Assembly: GCA_963693285.1 (NCBI GenBank)
Contig: OY848925.1
Span: 5,744,932 to 5,808,931 of the forward strand
DNA from: Xestospongia muta
Lineage: Eukaryota > Porifera > Demospongiae > Haplosclerida > Petrosiidae
Reading direction: 5' to 3'
Length of the DNA: 64,000 nucleotides
This document shows positions 33,935 to 45,971 of this stretch, in pieces. The first letter of the stretch is position 1; each line of letters begins with the position of its first letter. A program made the position numbers and the translations under genes. The notes under the pieces are model-generated. The model saw only the letters and a list, made by a program, of their open reading frames with translations. It ran no database searches and had not been told where the DNA came from.

Positions 33935-34290
33935 ATTACCTTGATTGTACTATTTCGTATGTACGAATTACTAACAAACAGAATAATCCTGTATCTACTT
34001 GTAGCTGTTCTATCTTTTTGTCTTGCTACGTTAATTCAAATGTCTGCACTGTGGCAAAACTACTGGAAGGGAGAAGACTATCAATGATGTGTGGCTGAAG
34101 GATTCTTTGTTGAATATTCAGTGTGGCTTATGCTTCTATCTACTCTTGTGGTCACCTTACATTTGAGAAAATATGGTCCTCTTTGCCAAATACTATGAGA
34201 GTATGACTAAACTAGAGTCTTTTTATCTCCTCTTTCCTATATATTTCCAGCTATAATTGCCTGGATACCATTTGTTCATAACAACTAGCT
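33935..34290 (+). pseudogene. Subtype-A 7TM pseudogene fragment
   Basis: TM1 to TM4 of the A type only, ending at WIPFVHNN then TAG. It contains a TGA in place of TGG at 34085-34087 (QWCVAEGF becomes Q-stop) and a frameshift from an extra base near 34167 (TTGAGAAAATATGG). The recurrent noncoding block follows directly. Confidence 0.85.
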
Positions 34291-34686
34291 AAGAATAGTC
34301 TGTTATCTGACACCTATTATAACAGTAATATCAGACTGTTATAAGCTCTCTTATACTAACAGTCCATATAATATAAGATTTTACAAAAGACACAGCTAAT
34401 ATCAAACAAGTGCTCTTTAGGGTATACAAACAATCACTTTGTCAATTCTATAATCAAGTTTTACATTAGTCTCGGCAACTGCACAATGTCCCACTATACC
34501 TAGCAACAGGAATAAAATTGACATAGCTATCTCTCACAAATGTTGTTGAAGAAAGAAATGTTGTTAGAATGAATCTCAATATGGGTGATCTTCCAACCAT
34601 TGGACATGTGCTAATACATTAGTATTTGTAGTTTTACGAAATTTGACCTGGATTTTAGTTTTAACTCACAACGAAAAAAATAAGTT

Positions 34687-35002
34687 ACAAATGTGTATTC
34701 GTTTTTCTCTGGATCGTCAGATAGGGGAGTGATGTATGATGCATTTGTCCATAAGATAGCGTTTGGAGGTAGACTAACCACCAACAAGATACCATTAGAA
34801 TATTGCATAGCATAGTCTTGGTGTTCAGTAAAACTCATGACACTTTTTGTTGTGATGGTGTTACCAACTTTAAAAACAGTTGTCAAAGCTTTTTGGAATG
34901 GCAGTTCAAATGATGCACCAACTGGGCCTTTATTATTAGGAAATTCCAAAAACTGCCGCGAAATGATCTAGGCCTAGATTGCTAATATCAGGCTGTCCAC
35001 TG
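34687..35002 (-). pseudogene. ART C-terminal relic 2
   Basis: Shorter than relic 1: the last ART codons after EKNEYTFV are replaced by unrelated DNA, and a 2-nt deletion (AACTCTGCC to AACTGCC near 34952) breaks the frame. It carries FTEHQD, like the full-length subtype-2 genes, while the other two relics have FTEYQD. Confidence 0.85.
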
Positions 35003-35738
35003 TAAAGTGTGAGATGAAGAGACAGGGAAATGACATAAGTACTAGTGAGGAGGAAACAAACTGATAATGTTAGTAGGAAACAAACACTATGTTATATCCT
35101 CATTGTATCCTATATCACACAATACACACGATGCATGATCCAAACCTTGTCAACTTTCCACTTGTATATCACATAGTCCTAGTCCCAGTAATCATAATAG
35201 TATTATGTTTACATTTTGCATATACAACCTGTATAATCATGTATTAGTTAATTCAACCAATTAATTTTTACAGTGTGAACTAATAAATGTAAGCGAGCAT
35301 GGTGTCATTTTGGTTATTATATGCCAGTCATTAAAGGCATCCATTTTCTATCAGAAAAAATTGATCATATAATCAGAATGTATGTTGTAGACTAGTTGTA
35401 TATATTATGTAAATTGTACCTTAATTATTTCCTCTATTATAATATAAGATTATAATCTTTCTCTTTAAAATTGTCTATAATTTTCAAAAAACCTTTCCCT
35501 ATTACTGTAACAATGTCATTATTATTTCAGTATAAACACCTTAGCTATAGTTAAGTCTTCTCATCTATAGTAATGTCTTTTAATTGTTACAATAAATTTA
35601 AAATAACATGTTATATAATTAAAAAAAAAACAGTATTATAACTTGTGTTGTATATACATAATACATATATGGCGACAAACTACTACAGCAAAAAACTAAG
35701 ACTAAAATAATACATTGTTATTGGTAGCTCATTGCAAG
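35003..35738. other. Spacer between ART relic and ART gene
   Basis: Near-identical copy of 23006-23741, AT rich, with a poly-A/T-rich region at about 35618-35632. No gene seen. Repeated in part at 48760-49313. Confidence 0.65.
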
Positions 35739-36953
35739 TTATTCAACAATAGCAATTAACGTAAACACCCACACATCTTTATCAGAGATTAATTCTTTTT
35801 TAACTTGTTGGATGAGAAATTTGCTACCAGGGACAAATGTGTACTCGTTTTTCTCTGGATTGTCAGATAGGGGAGTGATGTATGATGCATTTGTCCATAA
35901 GATAGCGTTTGGAGGTGGACTAACCACCAACAAGATACCATTAGAATATTGCATAGCATAGTCTTGGTGTTCAGTGAAACTCATGACACTTTTCGTTGTG
36001 ATGGTGTTACCAACTTTAAAAACAGTTGTCAAAGCTTTTTGGAATGGCAGTTCAAATGATGCACCAACTGGGCCTTTATTATTAGGAAATTCCAAAAACT
36101 CTGCCGCGAAATGATCTAGGCCTAGATTGCTAATATCAGGCTGTCCACTGAATAGTTGACGGATTTTGAAGGTACTTGTACGTGGCATGGAGTAGAAAGC
36201 AATTCGAAGAAGGTTATTCTGAGCTTCTGAGTAAGCATAGAGTTGTGCATGAACTTTTTTTAGTTGACAAACTACATCTTCTTCGCTATCTGCTGTAGTC
36301 ATTAAAAAGGAATGCATAAAATCTTGATGCTTAGGAGTAAATGGTGGCCAATTTGAAGTCCAAATAAGATTAGCAATGGTAGGTTGATCCAGTGGTTTGC
36401 CTTCTATACCCGTGTAACGGAAGACCTTAAAGAGTACCATCCTCAAGAAACTTGGAGAAGTCCAATCGTATACGCTATAGGACAAAATCCTACTATCAGT
36501 GGAACCTGCAAATGGGAAGTATAACTTTCCAGCCTCTGTTATCTCTTCATCAGTTTTTCCTGGAGCATCAGGTATATTCTGGTAGGGGACTAACTTTTTC
36601 TCCATCATTTCTTGGAGAAGTGTGGCATCAGATTTAGAGATGGTTAGCAAATGATGTAGGTTCCCAGTGATATTGTTTCCATTTCCAGTAGCTACAAAAG
36701 TACCATCGTTGTTAAAGGTGAGTGTAACACTGCCCTCTCCTTCATACCAATAAAGACTGCCATTAATGTTGATCTCCCAGCCACCTCTACCTCTTCCAGT
36801 ATCGACAAGATCCAAGAACCCTTTGTTAACGACAATGATACGATAACTTGATCCCTCTGGTCCACGTCTGATCCCCAAAATAACTCCTCCACCACTGAGG
36901 AGAATCTGTTGTTGAGGAGAAGTATTATTGATAACTTCAACTATTGTCCACAT
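35739..36953 (-). CDS. MWTIVE domain-ART-like fusion, subtype 2, copy 2 (404 aa)
   Basis: Near-identical to the copy at 23742-24956. Visible differences are few: GVILG for GVIVG (residue 26), PGKTDEE for PGKTGEE, AGKLYFPFAG for AGNLYFLFAG, and SDNPEKNE for SDDPEKNE. Motifs R258, E328 (in FTEHQD) and E370 are unchanged. Lies antisense upstream of a PLD half-gene, so it is no longer inside a complete PLD intron. Confidence 0.78.
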   Translation of the reverse strand: MWTIVEVINNTSPQQQILLSGGGVILGIRRGPEGSSYRIIVVNKGFLDLVDTGRGRGGWEININGSLYWYEGEGSVTLTFNNDGTFVATGNGNNITGNLHHLLTISKSDATLLQEMMEKKLVPYQNIPDAPGKTDEEITEAGKLYFPFAGSTDSRILSYSVYDWTSPSFLRMVLFKVFRYTGIEGKPLDQPTIANLIWTSNWPPFTPKHQDFMHSFLMTTADSEEDVVCQLKKVHAQLYAYSEAQNNLLRIAFYSMPRTSTFKIRQLFSGQPDISNLGLDHFAAEFLEFPNNKGPVGASFELPFQKALTTVFKVGNTITTKSVMSFTEHQDYAMQYSNGILLVVSPPPNAILWTNASYITPLSDNPEKNEYTFVPGSKFLIQQVKKELISDKDVWVFTLIAIVE

Positions 36954-37380
36954 TTCACTTGATAGGGGTGTGGTCTGTGTAAATTAACAATAATGCAATA
37001 AATTATAACAATAAAGTACGTTGTACTAAATTTGAATGACGTGTCACAACAATTTGGTCCACTCCCCAGAAAGGATCTAACTGTAGGAGTGATCTGCCAT
37101 ACCCTATCATATGTCTGACACATTTTCTATTACTTCCTGCATTTTAGCAGGAGTATAACAAGAATTGTGATGACACATTATATGCTTGGATTGAGACAGG
37201 CTATGTGCATACATGGATGCCATAGACAAGCCCTTCCCTTTCAGTAGGGAATGGGAATTATTGGACAGGCTACTTCTGACCATCCCTACATTAATTATAT
37301 AATTTGTAGTCATGATCCACTGAAGAGTTAATTAATCAAAGTTAATTAAATATTGTTGGTATCATGTATTCATCATTTAG

Positions 37381-38553
37381 TCATCACCACCTCAGTTCAG
37401 CACAGAGCAAAGAACAGATGATCTTACAGCTCTTCTTAATGTTATTGAGTCAGCCCATCAATTTATCTATATAGCAGTAATGGATTATGAGCCAGCCATA
37501 GTTTATACCAAAACAAAGAAGTAATGGCATTTAAAAATGTTTGCATTTATTGAATATCATGTGTTCATGTGTTGACTTTAAAACAAATGTTTACAGAGTA
37601 TCTGCAAAAGTATTCATAATTATGTAGTCACATGTATAAGGGTATAATCCGACGATCATGTGTAACCTATATTATTCCAAATCATATGTCATGCTATTAT
37701 AGTTTTAACTGCACTAATGGAATTAAAATCAGGAACCAGAGTACTTTGTAGGTATACTACTATTCAAGAACCTAAACCCTAAGCTTTGATGTGTTGTTGA
37801 TGACACTCAAGTATATTGCGTGTGCTCAGATAATGCTATGAGACTGGTTCCAGACCTTGGTTCCATTTGTGTGACTAAAACTGACAATGGACCATACAAT
37901 CATGTCAACATAATGCCAGTCATTGTTAGCTCCTGAAATATTCTTGTATAATTTTGACTCAAATTGTATTGGTAGGTATTGGCCTGTGATTGATGATGCT
38001 CTACGTAAAGCTGCCTATGAGAGAGGAATAAATGTTCGTCTCATGGGAAGTTATTGGGAACACACCCCTCATGATATGTGTGATTTCTTGAAGAGTTTAG
38101 GGTCTTGGAATATTACAGGACCTTATAATGGCAGTATTCAGACGGTTAGAAATTAGACAGAATGCTAGAGCTTAGTCTTATATTTGCTTTATTTTTAGAG
38201 TTTTTTTATTGTACCTCATCTCTCCAACAAGTCAATTCCTTTCTCCAGAGTCAATCATAATAAGTACATGGTCACAGATAATGCTGCTTATATTGGTCAG
38301 CCACAAATATACTACTAATTAATAGTATATTGTTTAGTATATATCAGTTTTACTGTGCTCTATAACTAAATTTTCTATGTTAATAGGGACCTCATATTGG
38401 TCTGGTGATTATTTTATATATACAGCCGGTGTTAGTTGTATTGTCAATCAAACTGCCAACACAACACTGACTAATTATAACAATACTATTCAGGAGCAAT
38501 TACAACTTATATTTGAACGAGATTGGAACTCTGATTATTCACATATTCTATAA
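37381..38553 (+). pseudogene. PLD3/4-like 3' half-gene, copy 2 (four exons)
   Basis: Copies of PLD exons 6-9 at 37381-37520, 37976-38144, 38199-38295 and 38387-38553, all with intact splice signals and an open frame of 190 codons. Exons 1-5 (membrane anchor and first HKD motif) are absent within the repeat. The second HKD motif HNKYMVTD is intact, but the following GTSNWSG is GTSYWSG. A PLD enzyme needs two HKD motifs in one chain or dimer, so this is probably non-functional; if transcribed, it would need a new start. Confidence 0.82.
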
Positions 38554-39235
38554 ATGAATCTGAAAATAATTAATCAAACACTGTCTAGTACGACTTGTTC
38601 ATCATTGTAATTTATTTGTATATATGTGACCTGATTAACAATAAAGCCAGGGACTACTGTCAAAACATTTGTGACCTGATTTGTGAAAAGGGCCACTGTT
38701 AAGTCACCTCAAAAACAGTTTTGTATACCTACAGTTACTATGAATATTTGTCTATATATATCAATGGTATGTGGAAAAGACTGTTTGCTGAGATGTTTAA
38801 CAGTGGTTGGTCTCTTTTCGCAAATCAGGTCACATATGTTGCTAATTAGAATTTCTTGAAAGAGAGTAAAAGTTTGTTTGCATATCAAATCGAGCATGAT
38901 TTTCTAGATTTTTTAATTTAAAATTTGTATTATAGTAATCTGCCAGAGGTCTAATGTATTGATCTCTAGCTACTCGTAATGAGATCATGAGAAGGTTTCA
39001 TTGTGTATTAGATAATATGTATACCACGAAAGAAAAACCTCAAACAGAGAACACACAGACTTAGATGATATGCTATAATCATTAATTGTATCACACTGAG
39101 TTGATATGCAATAACCACTAATTAGATCATACTGAAAGTACTTTGACCTATTGGTTATAAGTCATGTGATCTTATAAGTCACTTGATCTCCTTACTTTAT
39201 TATTCTCTTCTCTTCACCAATTGTATGTAAGTGTG
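38554..39235. other. Spacer between PLD half-gene and 7TM-A2
   Basis: Copy of 26571-27258, including the foldback-like GTGACCTGATT repeat. The TATAAA seen before 7TM-A1 is altered here (GGTTATAAGTC). Confidence 0.6.
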
Positions 39236-40330
39236 ATGTCTAATGATTCAGATGTCTTTTGTAATCATTCTATTAAGAATGATTTCCTTCCAGTCCTGTT
39301 AACCTTCAGTAGTACTGGAGCTGTCTCTGCTTTGATGTGTATAATTGCTATTGTCTTGATTGTACTATTTCGTATGTACAAATTACTAACAAACAGAATA
39401 ATCCTGTATCTACTTGTAGCTGTTCTATCTTTTTGTCTTGCTACGTTAATTCAAATATCTGCACTGTGGCAAAACTACTGGAAAGGAGAGGACTATCAAT
39501 GGTGTGTAGCTGAAGGATTCTTTGTTGAATATTCAGTGTGGGTTATGCTTCTATCTACTCTAGTGGTCACTTTACATTTGACAAATATGGTCCTCTTTGC
39601 CAAATACTATGAGAGTATGACTAAACTAGAGCCTTTTTATCTCCTCTTTCCTTGGATATTTCCAGCTATAATTTCCTGGATACCATTTGTTCATAACAAC
39701 TATGGTGTATCAGGTCCATGGTGTTGGATTAGGCTTTACAATGAAGACTGTTCTTGGAATAAGGAAGGAATGATTGAGGTTTATGCAACATGGTATGGTG
39801 AACTATTTCTTGGACTTATCCTTAATAATATTGCTTTGGGTGTTGTAGTAGTTACTTTGTGCAAACGATCTTGTTACAATAACACTTCTTTGGACTATCG
39901 TAAAGCACTCAAACAAACTCTGCCGTTGATTGGCTTTCCAGTGATGTACCAGGTGCTCAGTTGGATTGCACTTGCAAACCGCATATACCAAGCGTCAATA
40001 AGTGGAAAATATATGAAATGGATGTTTTTTGGTCATGCTGTTACAGCTGCCAGTTGGGGGTTCTTTGCGGGACTTTTTACTATAGTTTATCTAATAGCAC
40101 TTTCAGAATTTAGATATAATGTGATGCGATTCACACGAGTCTTTTGTAAATGCTGTGTTAAGAGAAAGAAAAAAGTAGGGAACAGTGATGTTTCTGAATA
40201 TGAACACATTCTTGGTCCAGACTCAGAAGATCATTTTACTCAATATGGGATCACTGTGACAGCTCCAACTAGTTATCCTTTTGTGTCTGAAAGCCATGTG
40301 GAGAGAGAATATGATAAACAAATGAACTAA
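39236..40330 (+). CDS. 7TM receptor, subtype A, copy 2 (364 aa)
   Basis: Differs from copy 1 by only about two residues (YLLVAVL for YLLIAVL, VYATWYG for VYTTWYG). Same start MSNDSDVF, same Cys pair and PWCWI motif, same tail. Such near identity shows the 12-kb duplication is recent or is being homogenised. Confidence 0.86.
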   Translation: MSNDSDVFCNHSIKNDFLPVLLTFSSTGAVSALMCIIAIVLIVLFRMYKLLTNRIILYLLVAVLSFCLATLIQISALWQNYWKGEDYQWCVAEGFFVEYSVWVMLLSTLVVTLHLTNMVLFAKYYESMTKLEPFYLLFPWIFPAIISWIPFVHNNYGVSGPWCWIRLYNEDCSWNKEGMIEVYATWYGELFLGLILNNIALGVVVVTLCKRSCYNNTSLDYRKALKQTLPLIGFPVMYQVLSWIALANRIYQASISGKYMKWMFFGHAVTAASWGFFAGLFTIVYLIALSEFRYNVMRFTRVFCKCCVKRKKKVGNSDVSEYEHILGPDSEDHFTQYGITVTAPTSYPFVSESHVEREYDKQMN

Positions 40331-40629
40331 AACTTAATCCTGTGCATGCCCTGGAATATGGAAGAACCTGAGACTACACAGACTGTACATTAGATCACAA
40401 TATTATTGTAATTATTATAATTATGTCTTAGCTTGTTCCACTATATTACTGTTAAGGCTACACTATATATATAACATATGGTACTGTCATGATAAAATTC
40501 CTAGCATAACTGATATGAGTGAAATTATGACAGCAAAGATGTGACAAGTATTGTATATTGTGTATACTGCTATTTCTTCTATAGCTGTGGAGTCTTTGAA
40601 TTGTAGGGCTGTTTACTATATTTTATCTT

Positions 40630-40857
40630 GGAACAGTTTCAGAATTTAGAAATACAAAGGAAATCATTTGTTGTAAATGTTGCTCTATAAGAAAATAAGG
40701 AAATAATCTAGTTCTGATGGATGGAGAACACTTACTGATGTAGACTAGTACTATTGTGTTACTTGGTATAGGAATTACAGTGACAAATCCAGATCCAGCC
40801 AGTTATTCTTATGCACCTGAAAGTGATGTGGAGAGAGTATATTATGATCATGCTTAA
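40630..40857 (+). pseudogene. Relic of a 7TM C-terminal tail, copy 3
   Basis: As for 28680-28940; ends in NPDPASYSYAPESDV then a TAA. The preceding 3' flank is about 80 bp shorter than in the first unit (loss around 40555). Confidence 0.7.
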
Positions 40858-41318
40858 AATCAATACTATGTATGGCTTGTTTATTATTGTAATTTATTTG
40901 TATAATGCTTATTGTTCCTGGCCTTTAAAGAGAGTAAGTCATCCATGCTTATCACATATTGAATTTGCTTAGTATTCTAGATTTGTACTAGACCAGCTTT
41001 TGCCACAGAAGAAAGTCTCTGCAGTCTGTATTAGTCAAAATATTCTCTTAATTATTTAAAACATAGAAACCTTGTAGCTTTGTATGGGCGTACATTTTAA
41101 TAACTACAATTTAACTGAGGAAACTGAAACCTAGCCTCCACATTTCCCTATATATATATAGACTATACACTTTGACTGGACCCCGTGGTCGTAGTTCTCT
41201 TTGCCGCTTGATCTCAACTTATTTCTCTCCTGCTCGTATTCTTCACTCAGATATTGAAAGCACTTAGAAATCTATTGTGGTTAGTGTATCAATATATCTC
41301 TGTAGAGTCTATACAAAT

Positions 41319-42403
41319 ATGTTGTCTAATTCAGAAGATAACTTTTGCAATGATTCTATTAATGATTTCCGTTCAGTACAGAGAGTCTGTTGTATTACTG
41401 GAGCTGTCTCTGCATTGATGTGTATACTTGTTATTGCCTTGATTGTCAGACTTCGTATGTACAAATCACTAACAAGCAGAATAATTCTGTATCTACTTGT
41501 AGCTGTTCTATTTTATTGTCTTTCTACTGTGTTCCCGATTTCTGTGCTGTGGCATAACTATTTGAAAGGAGAGCACTACAAATTGTGTGTGGTTGATGGC
41601 TTTTTAAATGGGTACTCAGATTTGGTTCTGCTTTTTTCTACTCTAATAGTTACTCTACATTTAACAATTATGGTTCTTTTTACCAGTTCCTATGAGAAGA
41701 TCACTAAACATACCTGCTGTACATGTACAATTTAGATGCTTTCTATCTTTTCTTCTCATGGATTTTGCCATTAATAATTGCCTGCATACCCTTTGTTCAT
41801 AACAACTATGGTCTATCAGGTCCATGGTGTTGGATAAGGCTGTACAATGATGATTGCTCCTGGAATAAGGAAGGAATGATTGAGGTTTATGGTACAGTTT
41901 ATGGTGAACTAATTTTAGGCCAATCCCTCAATGATTTTGTTTTGGTTGTTGTGGTAGTTACTCTGTGTAAACGATCTCGTTCTAACACCCTTCCTTTGGA
42001 ATATCGTAAAGCACTTAAACAAACTCTACCATTAATTATCTTTTCAATAATACATCAGGTACTTGGTTTGATTTCTCTTATAAACCGCACATACCAATCA
42101 GTAAAAAGTGGAAAATATTTGAAAGGGTTGTTTTTTGCTCAAGCTGTTACAACTTCTGGTTGGGGGTTCTTTGCAGGGCTTTTGGTTATCATTTATCTAT
42201 TAACACTTTCAGAATTTAGGAATAAAGTGATGAAATGCATGCGAATAAAGAAGACAGTAGTGAACCCTGATGTTACTGAACGTGAACCCCTTATTGGTGA
42301 AGAGTTAAAAGATCCTTCATATGGGACCATGACAACAGATCCAACCAATTTTACTGTTCCATCTGAAAGCTGTGAGAATATAGAAGATGAACAAATCCAC
42401 TAA
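41319..42403 (+). pseudogene. 7TM receptor, subtype B, copy 3, single-base frameshift
   Basis: B-type receptor with ATG at 41319 (MLSNSEDNFCNDS). One T is missing from the run in ACATGTACAATTTAGATGC (others have four T) at about 41729-41732, after the CCTCT motif in the second cytoplasmic loop. The frame then ends after TM3. The downstream half, TM4 to the tail, is otherwise intact to 42403. It also lacks three residues at the N-terminus (NDSINDF). The single lesion in a T-run could be a sequencing error or an allele. TATA block at 41149-41160. Confidence 0.8.
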
Positions 42404-42544
42404 CACACTATAAATATTGATTGTTTAATTTAACCAATCCATTGTCATTTTTGCTGCAATTAGTTGTTGTTTAACCAATTCATGTCACTGGGTTGCATTG
42501 ATGAACTACAATATATTGTGATAACTACAATTTCAGCCATTAAC

Positions 42545-43171
42545 TACATGAATTAGTATATTGCCTTGATTGCACTATTTCGTATGTACAAATTACTAAC
42601 AAACAGAATAATCCTGTATCTACTTGTAGCTGTTCTATCTTTTTGTCTGGCTATGTTAATTAAAATATCTGCACTGTGGCAAAACTACTGGAAGGGAGAA
42701 GACTATCTGTGGTAACTGTATGCATATTCATTTTGAGTTATTATTTCTGTTAGGCCTTACTTACTTATTTCCAGTGAAACCTTATATGTATGTATGTATA
42801 TATAGTGCTGTAAAACCTTTTTTAGTTTGTTCGTTAGTTCGTTATGGTTTGTTACAGTTCGTTGTAGTTTGTTATAGTTCATTATAGTGTTGTTAGTTCA
42901 ATTAGTTCTGTTATCAAAAGGTTCTGTAAAGTTGTTTTCATCGTGTGCTCGGCTACAACACTATCAATGATGTGTGGCTGAAGGATTCTTTGTTGAATAT
43001 TCAGTGTGGCTTATGCTTCTATCTACTCTTGTGGTCACATTACATTTGAGAAAATATGGTCCTCTTTGCCAAATATTATGAGAGTATGACTAAACTAGAG
43101 TCTTTTTATCTCCTCTTTCCTATATATTTCCAGCTATAATTGCCTGGATACCATTTGTTCATAACAACTAG
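42545..43171 (+). pseudogene. Subtype-A 7TM pseudogene split by an LTR-like insertion
   Basis: TM1-TM4 relic as at 33935-34290. It is interrupted after GAAGACTATC by a 253-bp insertion (42708-42960) and resumes CTATCAATGATGTGTGG with the same TGA stop. The relic ends at WIPFVHNN then TAG. Confidence 0.85.
42708..42960. mobile_element. Solo-LTR-like insertion with 5-bp target duplication
   Basis: Starts TGTGGTAACT and ends GGCTACAACA, so it has TG...CA ends with partly matching termini, and is flanked by CTATC on both sides (42703-42707 and 42961-42965). Internally it has GTTCGTTAGTTCGTTATGG-type degenerate repeats. The uninterrupted site is seen in the paralogous copies at about 30780, 34080 and 45757. 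Length and ends fit a solo LTR. Confidence 0.75.
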
Positions 43172-43735
43172 CTAAGAATAGTCTGTTATCAGACACCTAT
43201 TATAACAGTAATATCACACTGTTATAAGCTCTCTTATACTAACAGTCCATATAAGGATGGTATAGTGTGGATGCTTACACCTCATTCTGTTATAATCTTG
43301 CTTATAACAGACTTATTTTAAGCAATTTGATATAAGCATATGTTTATTGCCATATCCATTAATAATAATCATTATTGTGAACAATACATTTAATTAAGTG
43401 CACTGCAGTATAATATAAGATTTTACAAAAGACACAGCTAATATCAAACAAGTGCACTTTAGGGTATACAAACAATCACTTTGTCAATTCTATAATAAAG
43501 TTTTACATTAGTCTCGGCAACTGCACAATGTCCCACTATTCTAGCAACAGGAATAAAATTGACATAGCTATCTCTCACAAATGTTGTTGAAGAAAGAAAT
43601 GTTGTTAGAATGAATCTCAATATGGGTGATCTTCCAACCATTGGACATGTAGCTAATACATTAGTATTTGTAGTTTTACGAAATTTGACCTGGATTTTAG
43701 TTTTAACTCATGACGAAAGAAATAAGTTACAAATC
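43172..43735. repeat. Recurrent noncoding block, long form
   Basis: Extended copy of the block at 30995-31380, with the minus-strand peptide frame 43459-43641 (60 codons, starting MVGRSPILRF and ending KVIVCIP) intact. It ends at TTTTAGTTTTAACTCATGACG, where the other copies run into an ART relic; here a different sequence follows (43737-43840). Confidence 0.6.
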
Positions 43736-43839
43736 CAGTTCGGATGTATGCCTGTCTGCTTGTATCAATACCCATGACATTATTAAACCAGTGTGCAGCA
43801 ACAGCAGTTGATTTTGGAGAACGTGACAATTAATTACAA

Positions 43840-43923
43840 GGAATTACAGTGACAAATCCAAGCAGTTATTCTTATGCACCTGAAAGTGATGTGGAGAGAG
43901 TATATTATGATATGCATGCTTAA
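43840..43923 (+). pseudogene. Short relic of a 7TM C-terminal tail
   Basis: Only the last about 25 codons, GITVTNPSSYSYAPESDVER, remain before the stop; upstream is unrelated sequence. The spacer with the TATA box (44214-44221) follows. Confidence 0.7.
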
Positions 43924-44364
43924 AATCAATACTAGTATGACTTGTTTATTATTGTAATTTATTTGTATAATGCTTATTATTCCTGGCCTTTAAAGAGAGT
44001 AAGTCATCCATGCTTATCACATATTGAATTTGCTTAATATTCTAGATTTGTACTAGGCCAACTTTTGCCACAGAAGAAAGTCTCTGCAGTCTGTATCAGT
44101 CAAAGTATTCTCTTAATTATTTAAAGCATAGAAACCTTGTAGTTTTGTATGGGCGTGCATTTTATAACTACAATTTAACTGAGGATAACTGAAACCTAGC
44201 CTCCACACTTCCCTATATATAGACTATACACTTTGACTGGATCCCCTGGTCGTAGTTCTCTTTGCCGCTTGATCTCCTACTCGTATTCTTCACTCAGAAA
44301 TTGAAAGCACTTAGAAATCTATTGTGGTAGTATATCAATATATCTCAGTAGAGTCTATACAAAT

Positions 44365-45459
44365 ATGTTGTCTAATTCAGAAGATACCTTTTGCAATGAT
44401 TCTATTAAGCTTGAGAATGATCTCCGTCCAGTACTGATAGCCTGTTGTATTACTGGAGCTGTCTCTGCATTGATGTGTATGCTTGCTATTGCCTTGATTG
44501 TCATATTTCGTATGTACAAACTGGTAACAAACAGAATAATTCTGTATCTACTTGTAGCTGTTATATTTTATTGTCTTGCTACTGTGTTCTGGATTTTTGC
44601 CCTGTTGCATAACTATTTGAAAGGAGAGCACCACAAATTGTGTGTGGTTGATGGCTTTTTAAGCGAGTACTCGGATTTGGTTCTGGTTTTTTCTACTCTA
44701 ATAGTTACTCTACATTTAACAATTATGGTTCTTTTTGCCAGTTCCTATGAGAAGATCACTAAACATACATGCTGTACATGTACAATTTTAGATGCTTTCT
44801 ATCTTTTCTTCTCATGGATTTTGCCATTAACAATTGCCTGGATACCCTTTGTTCATAACAACTATGGTCTATCAGGTCCATGGTGTTGGATAAGGCTGTA
44901 CAATGATAATTGCTCCCGGAATAAGGAAGGAATGATTGAGGCTTATGGTGCATATTTTGTTGAAGTAATTTTAGGCCTATCCCTTAATAATTTTGTTTTG
45001 TTTGTTGTGGTAGTTACTCTGTGTAAACGATGTCGTTACAATACCTTTTCTTTGGAATATCGTAAAGTACTCAAACAAACTCTACCATTAATTATCTTTC
45101 CAATAATATATCAGGGAGTTATTTTGATTGGTCTTATAAACCACATATACCAATCAGTAAAAAGTGGAAAATATTTGAAAGGGTTGTTTTTTGCTCATAC
45201 TGTTACAGTTGCTGGTTGGGGGTTCTTTGCAGGGCTTTTGGTTATCATTTATCTATTAACACTTTCAGAATTTAGGAATAAAGTGATGAAATGCATGCGA
45301 ATAAAGAAGACAGTAGTGAACCCTGATGTTACTGAACGTGAACCCCTTATTGATGAAGAGTTAAAAGATCCTTCATATGGGACCATGACAACAGATCCAA
45401 CCAATTTTACTGTTCCATCTGAAAGCTGTGAGAATATAGAAGATGAACAAATCCACTAA
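44365..45459 (+). CDS. 7TM receptor, subtype B, copy 4 (364 aa)
   Basis: Full-length, closest to copy 2 (WIFALLHNYLKGE after TM2, AYGAYFVEVILGL before TM5). Cys pair LCVVDG and GPWCWIRLYN. Tail NPDVTEREPLIDEELKDP, end EDEQIH. Intact single exon with TATA block. Confidence 0.86.
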   Translation: MLSNSEDTFCNDSIKLENDLRPVLIACCITGAVSALMCMLAIALIVIFRMYKLVTNRIILYLLVAVIFYCLATVFWIFALLHNYLKGEHHKLCVVDGFLSEYSDLVLVFSTLIVTLHLTIMVLFASSYEKITKHTCCTCTILDAFYLFFSWILPLTIAWIPFVHNNYGLSGPWCWIRLYNDNCSRNKEGMIEAYGAYFVEVILGLSLNNFVLFVVVVTLCKRCRYNTFSLEYRKVLKQTLPLIIFPIIYQGVILIGLINHIYQSVKSGKYLKGLFFAHTVTVAGWGFFAGLLVIIYLLTLSEFRNKVMKCMRIKKTVVNPDVTEREPLIDEELKDPSYGTMTTDPTNFTVPSESCENIEDEQIH

Positions 45460-45604
45460 CACACTATAAATATTGATTGTTTAATTTAACCAATCCATTG
45501 TCATTTTTGCTGCAATTAGTTGTTGTTAAACCAATTCATGTCACTGGGTTGCATTGATGAACTACAATATATTGTGATAACTACAATTTCAGCCATTAAC
45601 TACA

Positions 45605-45971
45605 TGAATTAGTATATTGCCTTGATTGTACTATTTCGTATGTACAAATTACTAACAAACAGAATAATCCTGTATCTACTTGTAGCTGTTCTATCTTTTT
45701 GTCTTGCTACGTTAATTCAAATGTCTGCACTGTGGCAAAACTACTGGAAAGGAGAAACTATCAATGGTGTGTGGCTGAAGGATTCTTTGTTGAATATTCA
45801 GTGTGGGTTATGCTTCTATCTACTCTTGTGGTCACATTACATTTGACGAATATGGTCCTCTTTGCCAAATACTATGAGAGTATGACTAAACTAGAGTCTT
45901 TTTATCTCCTCTTTCCTATGTATTTCCAGCTATATATAGTTGCCTGGATACCATTTGTTCATAACAACTAG
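45605..45971 (+). pseudogene. Subtype-A 7TM pseudogene fragment, copy 4
   Basis: TM1-TM4 relic. A 2-bp loss in GGAGAAACTATC (GGAGAGGACTATC in the intact genes) shifts frame at about 45757, and TATATAG is inserted near 45931. Unlike copies at 34085 and 42970 it keeps TGG at the QWCVAEG position, so it was not derived from the TGA version. Confidence 0.82.
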
